From positions 3,711,776 to 3,775,775 of the forward strand of contig NW_025813402.1 of NCBI RefSeq assembly GCF_021976095.1: 64,000 nt of DNA. Reading direction: 5' to 3'. The position numbers and the translations under genes were made by a program. Numbering within the stretch: the first letter of the stretch is position 1; every line of letters begins with the position of its first letter. The DNA is from Xenia sp. Carnegie-2017. Taxonomy: Eukaryota; Cnidaria; Anthozoa; Malacalcyonacea; Xeniidae. Below, piece by piece: positions 10,732 through 22,632 of the stretch. The notes beneath the pieces were generated by a model, which worked only from the letters and a program-made list of their open reading frames with translations, was not told the origin of the DNA and ran no database searches.

Positions 10732-12902
10732 CATTAAAGTCACATAAACCATCTGAAGATTGAACGATCCATCGTAAGAAATGGAAAGTTACTGTTATGC
10801 CTGCTGTGTTTCCCGTATGGAAAATGTGTACATTCAATAAAGAAGGACAAGCTTATTGAATTTTATCTAAAACTCGTTCAACTCTATGGTTTTAGTAAAA
10901 ATAATGAAAATGGTATATTTCTAACATTGTTATGATGCAGCTTGCTATCAGTTAAACATTTGATGAAATTTGTTTCGTTTTAAATGCATTTAATTTAGTA
11001 CTGGAAGAATTAAAGCAATTATGACAACGTCAAATGCCCATCAAATATTCTACATTGTAAACTTTAATGCGTGATTATTTAGATGAAAAATTAGCTGAGT
11101 ATTTTCGAGCTCGAACTATTGTCCCAGTTCTGTTTTCTACTCTTTAACCAAAGTGCAAAAACTACAAAACAGATGATAATAATCAACTTTAAATTGATCC
11201 ACTTGTTTTAAAGATTGAATAATCTCATCCGGCAAGACTGGATCATGTGCGATTAGATATATTTTGGATTAAGTGACACGTTATGCATTGTTGGTTATTC
11301 ATCGTGGTCATGTAACTCATGTCTGCTTTTCTGCAATTTTGTGCGATGTATGTACTTTATTGCTTTATGTTTAACAGTTAAAGATCCTTTTCAACAAGTG
11401 AATTAGCGAGGTAAAAATATATTTGTTTGCGTATGGTTGTTTAACTTGTACTTTATGACTGTAATGAAGAATCGACAAATCACAAATCCTTTTGATGTTT
11501 TACCTGTGGATGTAGCTGTCAGTTTCTTGTCACGTTTAAAATGAATGATATGTTAACCTCATTCAATTTGTCTTTATTTTAACCAGGGTTCGAATTATCA
11601 GCTGAAAGTTATTACCCTATTTTAAGTTTGGTCACAAGGACACCTTAAGACTTACGATTTAATTCATGTGTAATTGATCAAAACGACCAACGTACAAAAA
11701 CTAGTTTGATATCATGCAGCGATGTTTACAACATGTATGAATAATTTCATGACAATTTCAATAATGCAATTGTTAAAACCATAGGAGACAAAAATGCCAA
11801 GAGTCGTTCAGAATTTCGTACACTTTCATGTATAGTCATTTATACGTCAATAGTGACGAGATTCATTCTAGAATTTTATAGAAGAATAAAGAAACACCAA
11901 AATTTTTAATTTTATTTGGAAAAAGTGATTTGGCTTGCAAAATGCAAAAATCATTTATCAAATTGTAATTCAAACCTGAAAATTTGCCAATTGAAACCCC
12001 AAACATGCTCTATGAAGTGTAACTAATTATGAACTGAATGGTACAATGAATTTTTTTGTTTGGTTTTTATCAACAATCCCACCACTAGATGTTGATTTGA
12101 TACTGCATAGTATAAATGTTATACATTATACAGTTGGTCTTGTTGGATTAATCTTTGCTATGCAAACAATTTAACAAAGTAAATGGTTTGAACCCGGGAG
12201 TATTGTTACATGTTTGTAAATGTAGATCGTCCAGGTTGGTAAAGTCCTGAGAAGGACTTTTTTTGTTGTTGTTGACTGAAGTTTCAACCACCTTAGCGGT
12301 AGTCATCTTCAGAGTCAAAAGGAAGATGAAGACTCTGAAGATGACTACCGCTAAGGTTGTCAAAATGTCAGTCAACAACAACAAAAACAGTCCTTCTCAG
12401 CACCATACCAACCTGGACGATCTACATTTACAAACATGAAACAATTTAACGTTGAAAAAACATCACCATCATACCTAAATTGTAAATTTAAGAAGTTGAG
12501 ATTTATATATTGTACAGTACATACATACATTTTCAAGTGTAAAATGTTGATAGTAATTAGCCAAAGACAAGTTAAAAATCTTGTTTTGTAACATTGATCT
12601 TCAATTGATTTATAAATTTCTTATTTACTTGGATCATCTAAAGTTTTGCATTCCATTTAAAATTATTGTTGTAGCTATTTTGCCAGAAATTTGTTTGCAT
12701 TAAAGATGAACCAATTTGAAGATTTATAGTATTAAACAAATGATGTCAATGCATTCGTCAGTCAAAGTCTGTTTGTTCTTGTCGATGTCTTTCTTGTTAC
12801 TTTTCTATGTTTTGTGTGACTTGAGCTTTAAAAAATTCAAAAATCTACTATTCTTCAAAATTTACTCATTAAAATTTTAATGTTGTGTATAGTTACAACA
12901 AA
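10732..12902. other. Intergenic between RAD23 and SLC38A9-like gene
   Basis: Contains the RAD23 3' UTR (AATAAA at 10836) and the first copy of the 12-bp-duplication foldback family (12164-12450). Otherwise AT-rich with no coding signal. Confidence 0.6.
12164..12450 (+). mobile_element. Foldback element family, copy 1 (263 bp, 12-bp target duplication)
   Basis: The element occupies 12176-12438 and is flanked by AAACAATTTAAC at 12164-12175 and 12439-12450. It begins AAAGTAAATGGTTTGAACCC, a leader of about 33 nt outside the hairpin, then a hairpin whose arms start CATGTTTGTAAATGTAGATC and end with the complement finishing in ACAAACATG. Long stretches of the arms pair, including CTTCAGAGTC against GACTCTGAAG. 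No ORF of transposase type. Two related copies in the window (34682-34907 reversed, 56934-56993) have the same termini and also 12-bp duplications. Superfamily unknown. Confidence 0.8.
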
Positions 12903-15900
12903 ATGGTTGATTCTGATGAGAGAGTGTCTCTTCTGTCTGATGATATGTGAGTATACAAATACCAGATAATACTTTGGCGACAGTCAATTTATTTATTTTA
13001 TTTATATTCAGACATCAATGCAACAATGGCCACCATTATTGTGTAGTACATTTATGCTTGTATTAAAAAGCTTACTCACATTCAATGAATGTGGCTTTAA
13101 AATCATGTCCTATCTATTTAAAGACAGTTTTTTTACTCCTCTGACTGCTTAATTCAAGTATTTTTCCATAGTACTCGCTATCAATGAAGAAATCAGTTTG
13201 CCATTGTTTAGTCGATACACGATTTCTCTGTCACCATTTGTGAGTGTGAATGTGAGTGACATTTTAGAATATGGCATTATAAATTTGCAGTTATTTTGTT
13301 GCAGTAGACGTTCTAAGAACTAAATTGTTTTGCTTTTACTGTTTTATTATTGTTTTGTAATGCTTTGGCCATCGAAAAGGCAGTTTTATTGCACAAAGTG
13401 GCTAATTAAACTTAAACTTTGTAATTTGAAAGATAATGTATGATTTTTTCAGTTTAAACAAAAAAATTTGAATTGTTACGTCACAGTTCGAATTTGACGT
13501 CATTAATTTGACTGTTTCTTTTTTTTTGGAAAAAGATTCAATCTTATGAAACAGTTCACAAATCAATAGATAATTGTATAGCTGGAAATTTTTTTGCTGT
13601 ATTGGCATCTCATGTTCAAAAAGTAAGAAATTATTTCTTGTATACTGAAGACAAACGATTTTACATCACATTTACATCTATTGTTGAGTTTATTTAGTTG
13701 ACAAACGTGATATATAATAAAGTTTGAACGAAATAAAAATGTTATGGCGTGTAGCTAGACAATGCACATGTTCACGTTGGGTCAACCAATATTTGTTTTT
13801 TATTATTCAATGTGATGCCAAAAAATATAGAAAAATATGGTGTGTACGGATGGTCTGCAGTTAAGTTGCTAGACAAAATCTTCTACAAATAAGTCGTATG
13901 AAAAACTCAAAATAAGATATTTGTAAAGCTCAACTCGTTGTATGAAGTCAAGTTTTAGCTACTGAACTAAGAATGCTGGGTAGTACTGGACATTTCGAGC
14001 TTCATAACGTAGTCGTTGAATAGACTATAAAATCATACGATTGTCGATTTTTCAGCCGAAATGAATTGAGTCGATTAACAATCATCCATCATCAGGATTC
14101 TTTACTTTAAAGTGCATATAAACCTTATACGCGTGGTTTTACACTATCCAATGTACATGGTGTCAAAGCCATATTCCAAAATTTTGATGTAATCGGACAA
14201 ATATTTTCCATCAAAGTTTCAAAAATATATTTTAAGCGCTCGGTTTTACCACTAAGGGACTGGGCCAATGCGACAAGCTATTTTCTTTACTATTGTCACA
14301 TCATGCCAAATGCCCATGTATTCGCAAGGCGATATACAATTTGCAGGACAGACACCGGTAAAACACTGTCCTTCAACTCTATATCATCATTTGCAATTTA
14401 TGATGAATCTGACTATGATATTTTCGACATAGACGAGGACATTTAAAAACGACGCAATAATCGAAACATCGGCAACAATTTTGATTTTATTAAAAAAGCA
14501 AATGACTTGTTTTAAATAAAGCCTACACGACTGTGTTCCTTACATTACGTCACAACATGTACTGGATACCAGACCCCATTGGGAAAAATTGCAGTTTAAA
14601 ATGCAATTGCGAAAATAGCTTCGATCTCAACTGATTTGTTTTTTAAATTTGTAGTTTTCAAGAACTGCTCTTTCAAACTATACTTTAATCCTACAAGGTT
14701 TATATGCACTTTTAATTGTTCGATAAACGTCTTTGTGTTTTTTTTAAAACTAATTGCTTGTATGCTTTTTGAAGAGCTTCATCCTGAGTAAATTGTAAAT
14801 GTGGAGTAATTGTCATTGTTAAGAAAAAGTAGATTTTTCTTTTTGTTGTATAGCTCGCAGTTGTCTGGCAGTGAACTTTTTCATCATCCTGAAATCAGTG
14901 GCATTCAACGTAAACATCGAGCTTTGGCTTCAGAAGCCGGTTATAACAGTATAGGGAACGTTAAAGAAGGAAGTGGTGTAAGTTTATCTTTTATTTATAT
15001 TTTACACACGGTAGAAATACGTGTCAAAAATACGAGATCTACTTACAAAATTCCCACAGTCAAATGGTCGGGCATAGTATTGTTTATGTAGAATAGTGGC
15101 AATAAAATGGTTAGGAGATGCTTTTGAGTTTCGTGGCATTTGTGAATCTGATTCTAGTTATTCAGAACGATTATTTAAAAGGCAGAAGGCGTTTGGGTTA
15201 GGAAAAAACATTGGTTAAAACCATTTTGGGTTAAAAAAGCATAACAATCGAAGGAAAGCTTGAATACTGGCATGTTTGCTCGAGATACATGAGAAACAGT
15301 AAATGAGAGAGTTAAATCAGAAAGATATAAACTGATAAAATGGTATAAAACATGTTTAAGGTTGTCTTTAATTATAAGTGTCAGATAAAGACAGGGTCAT
15401 AAGTTAATTGAAACATTGCTTGGTTTTTTATGAAAGAAAACAAAAGACAAAATTCGAAAGCAAAAACCACGTTTTCGGGCCATGCTTCCCGATACCTTCT
15501 GATATGTAAGGCACTAGAACGCCGCATGTTAACGTTCGGTAGGAGATTTCCGGCCCCTGCCACTGCATGCTGCAATACTCGTTGCATGACTATGCTCGAG
15601 TGGACGCAAGCGCCGCCTCACCATGCTACTTCTGCCACCATGACCATGAAGCTGGTCAATTATGCTCTAAAGACAATTATCTAAAAATTTGTGACTGGGC
15701 GAGCTAATTACTCCTTATAATCGTTACTCGCACATACAGTTGGTCGTTGCCATGACCCTGAACTTGGAGAGTTGGTGGAGTTCAACTACGCATGCTCAAA
15801 TTAATTCTTAATTAATTTGTGACAGATCGAGCTCTGAAATTGATGTTTGTAGATGTGCTGAGCACGTTTTCAATCATATATTGTTGGCATGCTCTTTGTC

Positions 15901-18900
15901 TTCTTAAGCTTGTTTTGACAAATAGATATCAAACTCGTCTACACTTTGTTACGTTACATTAACGTTTGAAATGTTTTTATTTTTTGCTAACTTTGTGTCT
16001 GCATATTGCATGTCATATCCAAGCTTTCCCCTGATTTGACGGAAAATGGTTTTTATTCACTCTTGCACCTTCTGCCTTTTTATAATTAGTTGTTCTGGAT
16101 TTCTAAAATAATATTGACAAATGCCCAAAGATGGCATTTTATTTTATTGCCACTACTCTACATAAGCAATTTTATGTCCAACCATTTGATTGTCCGAATT
16201 TTGTAATTTGATCTCGTATTTTTGACACGCGTGTTTACCGTCGGAAAGGCGGGATCTTCTTGACTTGTCTTTACCCAGGGGCGGATCTAGAGTATGTCAA
16301 ATCCGTCGCGCGACTGATGTTTGAAATTCAAAAATTACCTATTCATATTAATTAAAAATTCATTAATTATTCTTACTTTATTATCGCATTTACTTCGTGA
16401 TAAAAATCCAGCTTTATTTATTATTGAAAACTAATGACTAATGCAACGAATATCTCCTTGGTAACCAGATCAGTTGAATTTTAATTGACCTGGAATAACC
16501 GACTGATAAGCGGGGTGGCTTGACTGGTTCGACTTATAAAGGAGTCTATGAACGCCAGAAACGCTATTTTATTGGTCAATGGCAAGATCAGTGGACAGTC
16601 TGGAATAATCTCGACCGATAATAGGGGTGGCCGGACCTATAAGGGAGTCCAATTGCTATCTTACAATTGGTTCATTTGCATTTTTGTCTTACTGTGATTG
16701 GTTTGACCGATTTCGACTGATAGCCAACTGAACTAACATAGTCAAGCTCACTGTCTGAATTGAATGTTTGATCGTTCATAGTAATTTTCTTAAGCATGAT
16801 AGAAGCTAAACTACAATCAGATGGAATTTATGGAAATCTTTTACAAATTCATATGTTGACATGAATGCTGCTTTCCAAACTGGGAATTTTTCAAGAGGGT
16901 GAAAATTTATGGATGAATTGTAAATGCTTGGCAAAGACGATCTCGCGAGCGACATTTCAGTCATTGATGTTCAAAAGCAAGCCAACATTGTTTTGAGTTT
17001 TATCAGCAGAAATTTACATCGAAAATCGTAAGTAAAGGACAAGTGAAGTGTATGCATGAATGCAATATATCAAAGTCAATTTATGCGAGTGTGTGATGCG
17101 ATTTATGTTAATATGGCGTATGGTAAGCAGATTCATGCTTCTAAAATTGTTGTTTCCGAAGGACTTTTAGCTATGATTTCTTTAATGCTTGGGGAATCGT
17201 GGCCGTTATATGGCAGCGAAATCCTACATTTCTGCAAATATATTTCAATGGACAAAAAATCTGTAGCCATAAGGCGCCATACTATTATTTACTTTATCAT
17301 AAACAAATCTTTGGGGCTTTTCAGTTTATGATCATTGATCATTCAATCATTGGACAATTATACTACATATTGTTTAAGATTTGAGAAAACTAACATTGAT
17401 TACATGAGAAGCTGTTTACTATAACCTGTGATTTTGAGTCTTATGATCCATGAAGCTTTTTATTTTGACAATTTGACTGGAATGGTATTAAACCTTAGTA
17501 TTTCACATACATGAAATGTTGTCCCATGTCACATATTGTCCCCTTTTCTAACTGAACACCTCATGTAGAGATGTAAAGGTGTGTTAATACGGCTCATGCC
17601 AGATTGTTTGCCATAAATTCCAAAGGGCTATTGATGTATGAAAAGCATTTTCTATAAAGTAAAATGTCTTATGTATGCAGATAAACCTTGAAATTTGGCA
17701 AAACAGCAAAGTATTTTTCATGATCACTAGGTAATTTTCTGATGATCAGTATAATTTCTAAACTAAATTATTTCAGATTTACATTTAAACGAGCTTTGAT
17801 CATATGAAAAGATATTTATCATAACCAGTAAGCATGACACATGAACCAATTTTAACATTCATGTAATTATATAATTAAAGACCTGTTGGTTACATTCTGT
17901 TTGTATTTGCAAATACAACGCTACTAGTGATTGCTATATAGCACACCATGCATATACTTACAGAAGATAATAGTCTAGTGAAATGCCTAAGAAACATTCA
18001 TGGCATTAAGCTGTCATAACTGCAATTTTTCACTGATAATTTTCTTAATCTTTGGCAGAAAAAATTTTGAGTTTTTCTCAAAAAGTGAATTTGCTGGCTC
18101 TGATGTGGAGATGGGTAAAGGTTTACAATAAACTTGCATGGTTTGAAGTCTGAGCTTTTCTATATCTATGAACTGTCACTTGTAGTACCAAATTTCTAAC
18201 TTAACTCATTACATAGAGGTTTGAATGGGGGTCTCTAGGGGGTCTATGCCTGACAACTTGGTAGAAATTTTAAAGACTATATCTATTTTTGAATAGCATT
18301 ATTGTAAAATAAATTTTACGTTCCTAGACATGCTAATGAGCCATATATTTGGCATGATAATGAGCCTAAATATTTGGCAAAACATTCAAGTATTGTTCAC
18401 TTTTTTTTGAAAAAACGTAAGCAAAATGTGTTGTTTTACCGAAAACGATGCCCACAAAATACATCTTGTATTGCTCTAAAACGCTGAAAATGGCATTTTA
18501 GAGGTTCTGAAATTCAAAATTTCTCAGGGGAGAATGCCTCAGACCCCCCCCCCCGGCGCGGAGTGCCTCCGACGTTTTATGACTGATGTTTGAAAAATCC
18601 TAGATCCGCCCCTGTCTTTACCGTCGCACTATTTTCCTCTTAGTCTAAATTATGTGAATACTTTTACAGACAAGAATTGGGTCAAATCCATCTGAAGTAC
18701 TTATAGTTTCATCAGATGTTCAACAAAGAGGAAATCTTGGCACTCAAAGTAGCTTCGTGACAATGTAAGAAAATTTTAATGTCAATAGATCGTGGTAAAA
18801 TTTGGGGGTCTGAGTATGAGTGTTATTATTTTTCTTAATATGTTTACATGTCTTTTTCAATTTTAAAAATCATCGACAAGTCTTTTATACAAAGCAAGCT

Positions 18901-21900
18901 TGTCATATAAAACTTTGTTTGATTATCCAACAACTATGATTTTCTTTCTTTGCGTCAGCTATTGAACTGAAACATTAGATATTAAACTTCCAAATTGTAT
19001 TAGTCCTTCACTTTTTTAAACATCATTAACACTTTTATGGATTGCAAGATTTTCTCTATGGAATACAATGATGGGAACGTCGTTGCTTACAATGCCCTGG
19101 GCAATAAGCCAAGTTAGTAATTCAAATGTTTTTAGCTTGTTGTAATTGTCATCATAAAAGATAACATAAGTATAATTTCGTATAATAATGACTTTATTTC
19201 ATATTTACAACATGAAATGAAATGTAAAAATTTAGGATGAACATGATTTGATTTTTCTAGGCTGGATTTACATGCTCAATAATCTTAATGATTTTGTTGG
19301 TGGTTTATCTTTCTACACAACAAAATTGATTGTGAGTTTGCTGCGCCATACAGTACGTCAATTTCTTTAATACATCGCATAGCTGCTATCAAAACTCTCC
19401 TCTTCTTTGTCTCAGGTTCAAAGACCAGGAAACACTTGAATTTTCAACATTTGTCACACATATCTTGGTCGTTTGGGGACTGGGTCGCGTTTGCGTTTTC
19501 TCTGTGTGCTATTTTTGGTGCTTTGATTGTTTATTATGTGCCATGTCAAATTTCATGTATAATACTGGTAGATTTTTATGGTAAGTTGAATGGTATTTAT
19601 GATTATATAATTATTATGAAATGTAGTCTTTTAGATTGCATCAAAATAAATATTACATATATTATATGTCAAATATATCCATACATTGCAGTTTTTACAA
19701 CTAATTGAATATGAAAAGTCAGTTTGTAGTGTGTCATCTAAGTTTCATTTGAAAGCAGGTTTTTTAATATTAAAATATTGTCATTTTGTTTTTAAAGATA
19801 GATCTTATCCATCGAATAGAACCTCTATTCATGGCTCCGATTCTGGTAATAATGATCATTTCATGTATTTTAAAAACATTTTTTAATCATATGAACTTTC
19901 TTTACAGTATTCTGTGCCTGCTACTGCCAAAACAACTGAAGCTGGCATTGTTTTCTTTAAGTATTGAGTCAGGAAAAACCGTTCCATTCTTCTTAATCAT
20001 TATTATTTTCCCTCTAATGAGCATAAAGTCACCATTTTTCACAAAATTCAATGCTTTAGGTAAGCTTTCTTGGCCATTCGCATTACTAGCTTCGTGCTCC
20101 CTTTGTTACTCGAACAAATCGGTTTTTTTGATGTAGTAAATGGTAGTGCCAGCTTTCCCAAACCCTAATCCAATGGTAGTGACAGCTTTCCCAAACCCTA
20201 ATCCAATGGTAGTGCCAGCTTTCTCAAACCCTAATCCAATGGTAGTGCCAGCTTTCCCAAACCTAATCCAATGGTAGTGCCAGCTTTCCCAAACCCTAAT
20301 CCAATGGTAGTGCCAGCTTTAATAATCAATGGTGGTGCGAGCTTTCCCAAACCTAATCCAATATAGTGCCAGCTTTCCCAAACCCTAATCAATTGTAGTG
20401 ACAACTTCTATCAAACCCTAATCCATGCATTGATCTAATAACAATTCATTTTCTTCTATAACATGTAATGTTTATCTTTGGATCTAGCCTTTGTCATAAA
20501 AGAGTATTTTTAACTTTACATAGTTTATGAAAGAGTTTTGTTTTAAGTATTACTTCAAATACTACCATTTTCAGTGTTTTCTTGTTGTACCTATTTATGT
20601 AAATTAAATATTTACTTTTATGTTGTTTTGATTCTTTCAGGAACAATTTCTGTGATCTATGTTATTGGTTTCACGGTGTATGAATCTGTTAAATGGGGGT
20701 CAATGTTGATTTTTCTGATCATCAGTCCGCTCATTATGTTTCACGTAAGATTAATAAAGTTGTATTCGCAAACTTTGTAAGGATACTTCCACGACTAAAA
20801 CTCCTGTTTATATTCGATTTTAGCATTATTATATTGACATACATTCAAATTTCAATTGTTTCATATAGAAATTGAGTCGTCTTTTCCTGCTCTTTCTGGC
20901 ACTCTAACTTTGGCATTTTTTATTCATAACTGCGTTCTTTCCATCACAAGATACAAAATATCCTAAAACAACGTTGAAAATTTTAGATATATCACTGGCT
21001 ATATTTGCTGTGTCATTTATAATCAAACCTACTAGTCCTGTCTCATCTAAAAAGGCATATTTGGCCTCGAGTTCTATATTGCTAATTTTTTTTCTTTTTT
21101 ATGGTAGAATCGTGATATCTTTGCATATGTTCTTGTTGCATTCACCTACAGTTTAGTTGGATTTCTTTTTATTTGTCGTATCCGAAACCCAAGTTCGTTG
21201 TATTGATGAGGTTTGTCTTACATAATATTTAAAAATATTTGGTTTATACACGTGAGCTACTGATTACGAAGACTAATTTATGAATAACCAGCAATTGTAA
21301 GCAATAATTACTAAAAACTTGTAATGTTATAAACAACTAATGATAATTTCTACTAATGTTTATGAAAGATTGTTATTATAAAGACTAATGCTTGGATGAA
21401 AAACTAATGAATATAAGCAACTGCATTGATTTTAAACAACTGATCACAAAGAACTTCTAATTGTTATGATAGATTATGCCATGAATGTGATTAGTGATAA
21501 TCAATTACTGACTATAAACTAGCAATGATCATAATGGACTATAATGAAAAAGAACGACTATAATTACCATGAATTTATAATAATCTTGAACTAATATTGA
21601 TCGTAAACGACTCTGATGAATGTAAAATACCAAAGTTATAAACTACTGATCTTAAACTACAAAATTATCTTGAATTACAAATGATTATATTGCATTTACA
21701 ACCATTTGTAGAACAACCTACCATCATTTGATGACTGAGTTATAATTTTAAACTACTGATTGCTACCTAAATCAAGCATGAAGTTAAATGCCTTGAAATG
21801 AAATTTGTTTCAGGTTCTTTTTACAGAATTTTTCGCCAAGTGATGGCATGGCATTCTTTCTTTTTCAATTAATTTACCGTACTTCCTCTCCTCGTCTACA

Positions 21901-22553
21901 TAATTCGTGTTCAAATTATGAACTTTTTCTTTAAAACCATACCCAAGGCAAGTTTACCATAAGTGGTTTCACACTTTCTATCATGTCAAAATAGATAATG
22001 TTAGAATAGTAAAACCCACTATTTGTTTCAATCAGTTTGTTCTAAGACATCGCCTTTCTTTTTTCTAGTTTCCTTCACGTTTTCATTTTGAATGTTTTCT
22101 TAACATTAATCTGCGTCTTGTTTGCTTGTTTATCCCTCATGTGGAAGCATTATCAGGTGAGATCGTCTTTTATATGTTTCAGTGTAGGTGTAGTTGTGAA
22201 CCGTTTTTAAATCAATCTTTTATATTTGATACGTTATGAAATATTGAATTGGATGAAATTCGATCAAAATGATCAAATTAATTTCTCTAAAGCGTTAAAT
22301 GTTTTGCCATAGATTCACTGGAGCGCTGTGTGGTCTTACTTATGTTTATGCTCTGCCACCAATAATTTTTTCTCAAAAGAAAATGGAAGGAAAGCTATCT
22401 GTAATAACTGTTATTTTCACTGTGGTATTGGCTGTTGGTGTTTTGAATTTCATTGGAAGTGATAATTTCAGCATAATCACATCAAATACAATAACTAGGA
22501 CGTCTCACCCAATATTGTACACTCTAAGCATATCTAATCATTGGATTATGTAA
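12903..22553 (+). CDS. SLC38A9: SLC38A9-like lysosomal amino-acid transporter (several apparent frame breaks)
   Basis: Exons seen: 12903-12946, 14854-14977, 18670-18764, 19049-19112, 19261-19331, 19416-19580, 19798-19845, ~19908-20059, 20641-20744, 20869-~20960, 21108-~21196, 21814-~21947, 22069-22156 and 22313-22553. Hallmarks of SLC38A9: TM1 region WNTMMGTSLLTMPWAISQAG; FGDWVAFAFSLCAIFGALIV; MSNFMYNTG; a short loop with an N-R-T glycosylation site; SGKTVPFFL to IKSPFFTKFNALG; LSGTLTLAFFIHN; the C-terminal RFTGALCGLTYVY. SLC38A9 senses lysosomal arginine for mTORC1 (family knowledge). The central soluble loop is much shorter than in vertebrates. At least five small breaks (near 19303, 19492, 19551, 19970 and 21875) interrupt conserved blocks, mostly at homopolymers, and several exon phases disagree. 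A possible GC donor (AAG|GCAAGT) lies at 21948. Either poor consensus or a decaying copy. Confidence 0.82.
14107..14715. mobile_element. 601-bp non-autonomous element flanked by TTAA
   Basis: Left end at 14111 reads AGTGCATATAAACCTT and the right end near 14711 reads AAGGTTTATATGCACTT, a ~16-bp terminal inverted repeat with one extra base on the right. TTAA lies at 14107-14110 and 14712-14715, the duplication used by piggyBac and Kolobok elements. No transposase frame inside. It sits in SLC38A9 intron 1. Confidence 0.6.
15013..16243. mobile_element. ~1.2-kb element with ~105-bp terminal inverted repeats
   Basis: 15013-15115 (acggtagaaatacg, tgtcaaaaatacgagatc, to tagtggcaataaaat) is mirrored at 16138-16243 (attttattgccactactcta to tgacacgcgtgtttaccgt) with roughly 80% match. 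The interior has only short open frames and no recognisable transposase. It lies in SLC38A9 intron 2 directly before the hAT-type element. Outer ends are not fixed because no duplication was found. Confidence 0.65.
16268..18622. mobile_element. hAT-type non-autonomous DNA transposon, 8-bp target duplication
   Basis: TCTTTACC occurs at 16268-16275 and 18615-18622. The element between (16276-18614, 2339 bp) begins CAGGGGCGGATCTAG and ends CTAGATCCGCCCCTG, a perfect 15-bp terminal inverted repeat; the adjacent GACTGATGTTTGAAA motif occurs at both ends in the same orientation. An 8-bp duplication with CAGGG..CCCTG ends is the hAT signature. No transposase-length frame was found (longest about 90 codons). 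The intact termini and duplication suggest a fairly recent insertion mobilised in trans. Confidence 0.85.
20140..20427. repeat. 33-bp minisatellite in an SLC38A9 intron
   Basis: About nine copies of a unit reading ggtagtgccagctttcccaa then accctaatccaat, with small indels and substitutions in the later copies. It sits between the exon ending KFNALG and the exon starting GTISVIYV. Confidence 0.9.
21230..21780. repeat. Degenerate AT-rich repeat tract in an SLC38A9 intron
   Basis: Motifs such as actactgatc, aactactgatt and gactaatgcttg recur at irregular 25-50 bp spacing. There is no clean period, so this reads as an old, eroded minisatellite or simple-repeat tract. No coding signal. Confidence 0.4.
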
Positions 22554-22632
22554 TGTTACTTAATTATAAAAACGTGCATATCATTATTTCGCTTATTTCA
22601 CCAAGTTGTTTAGTTGTTTAGCAGCAACCTCA

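Noticed and set aside
12176-12208. Leader of the foldback element as a tRNA-type B box (complement reads GGTTCAAACC)
   Set aside because: No A box at suitable distance and orientation, and the three fixed 12-bp duplications do not suit a SINE.
22313-22553. 84-codon frame as a separate small membrane protein
   Set aside because: It is the last exon of the SLC38A9-like gene (RFTGALCGLTYVY aligns with the family C-terminus).
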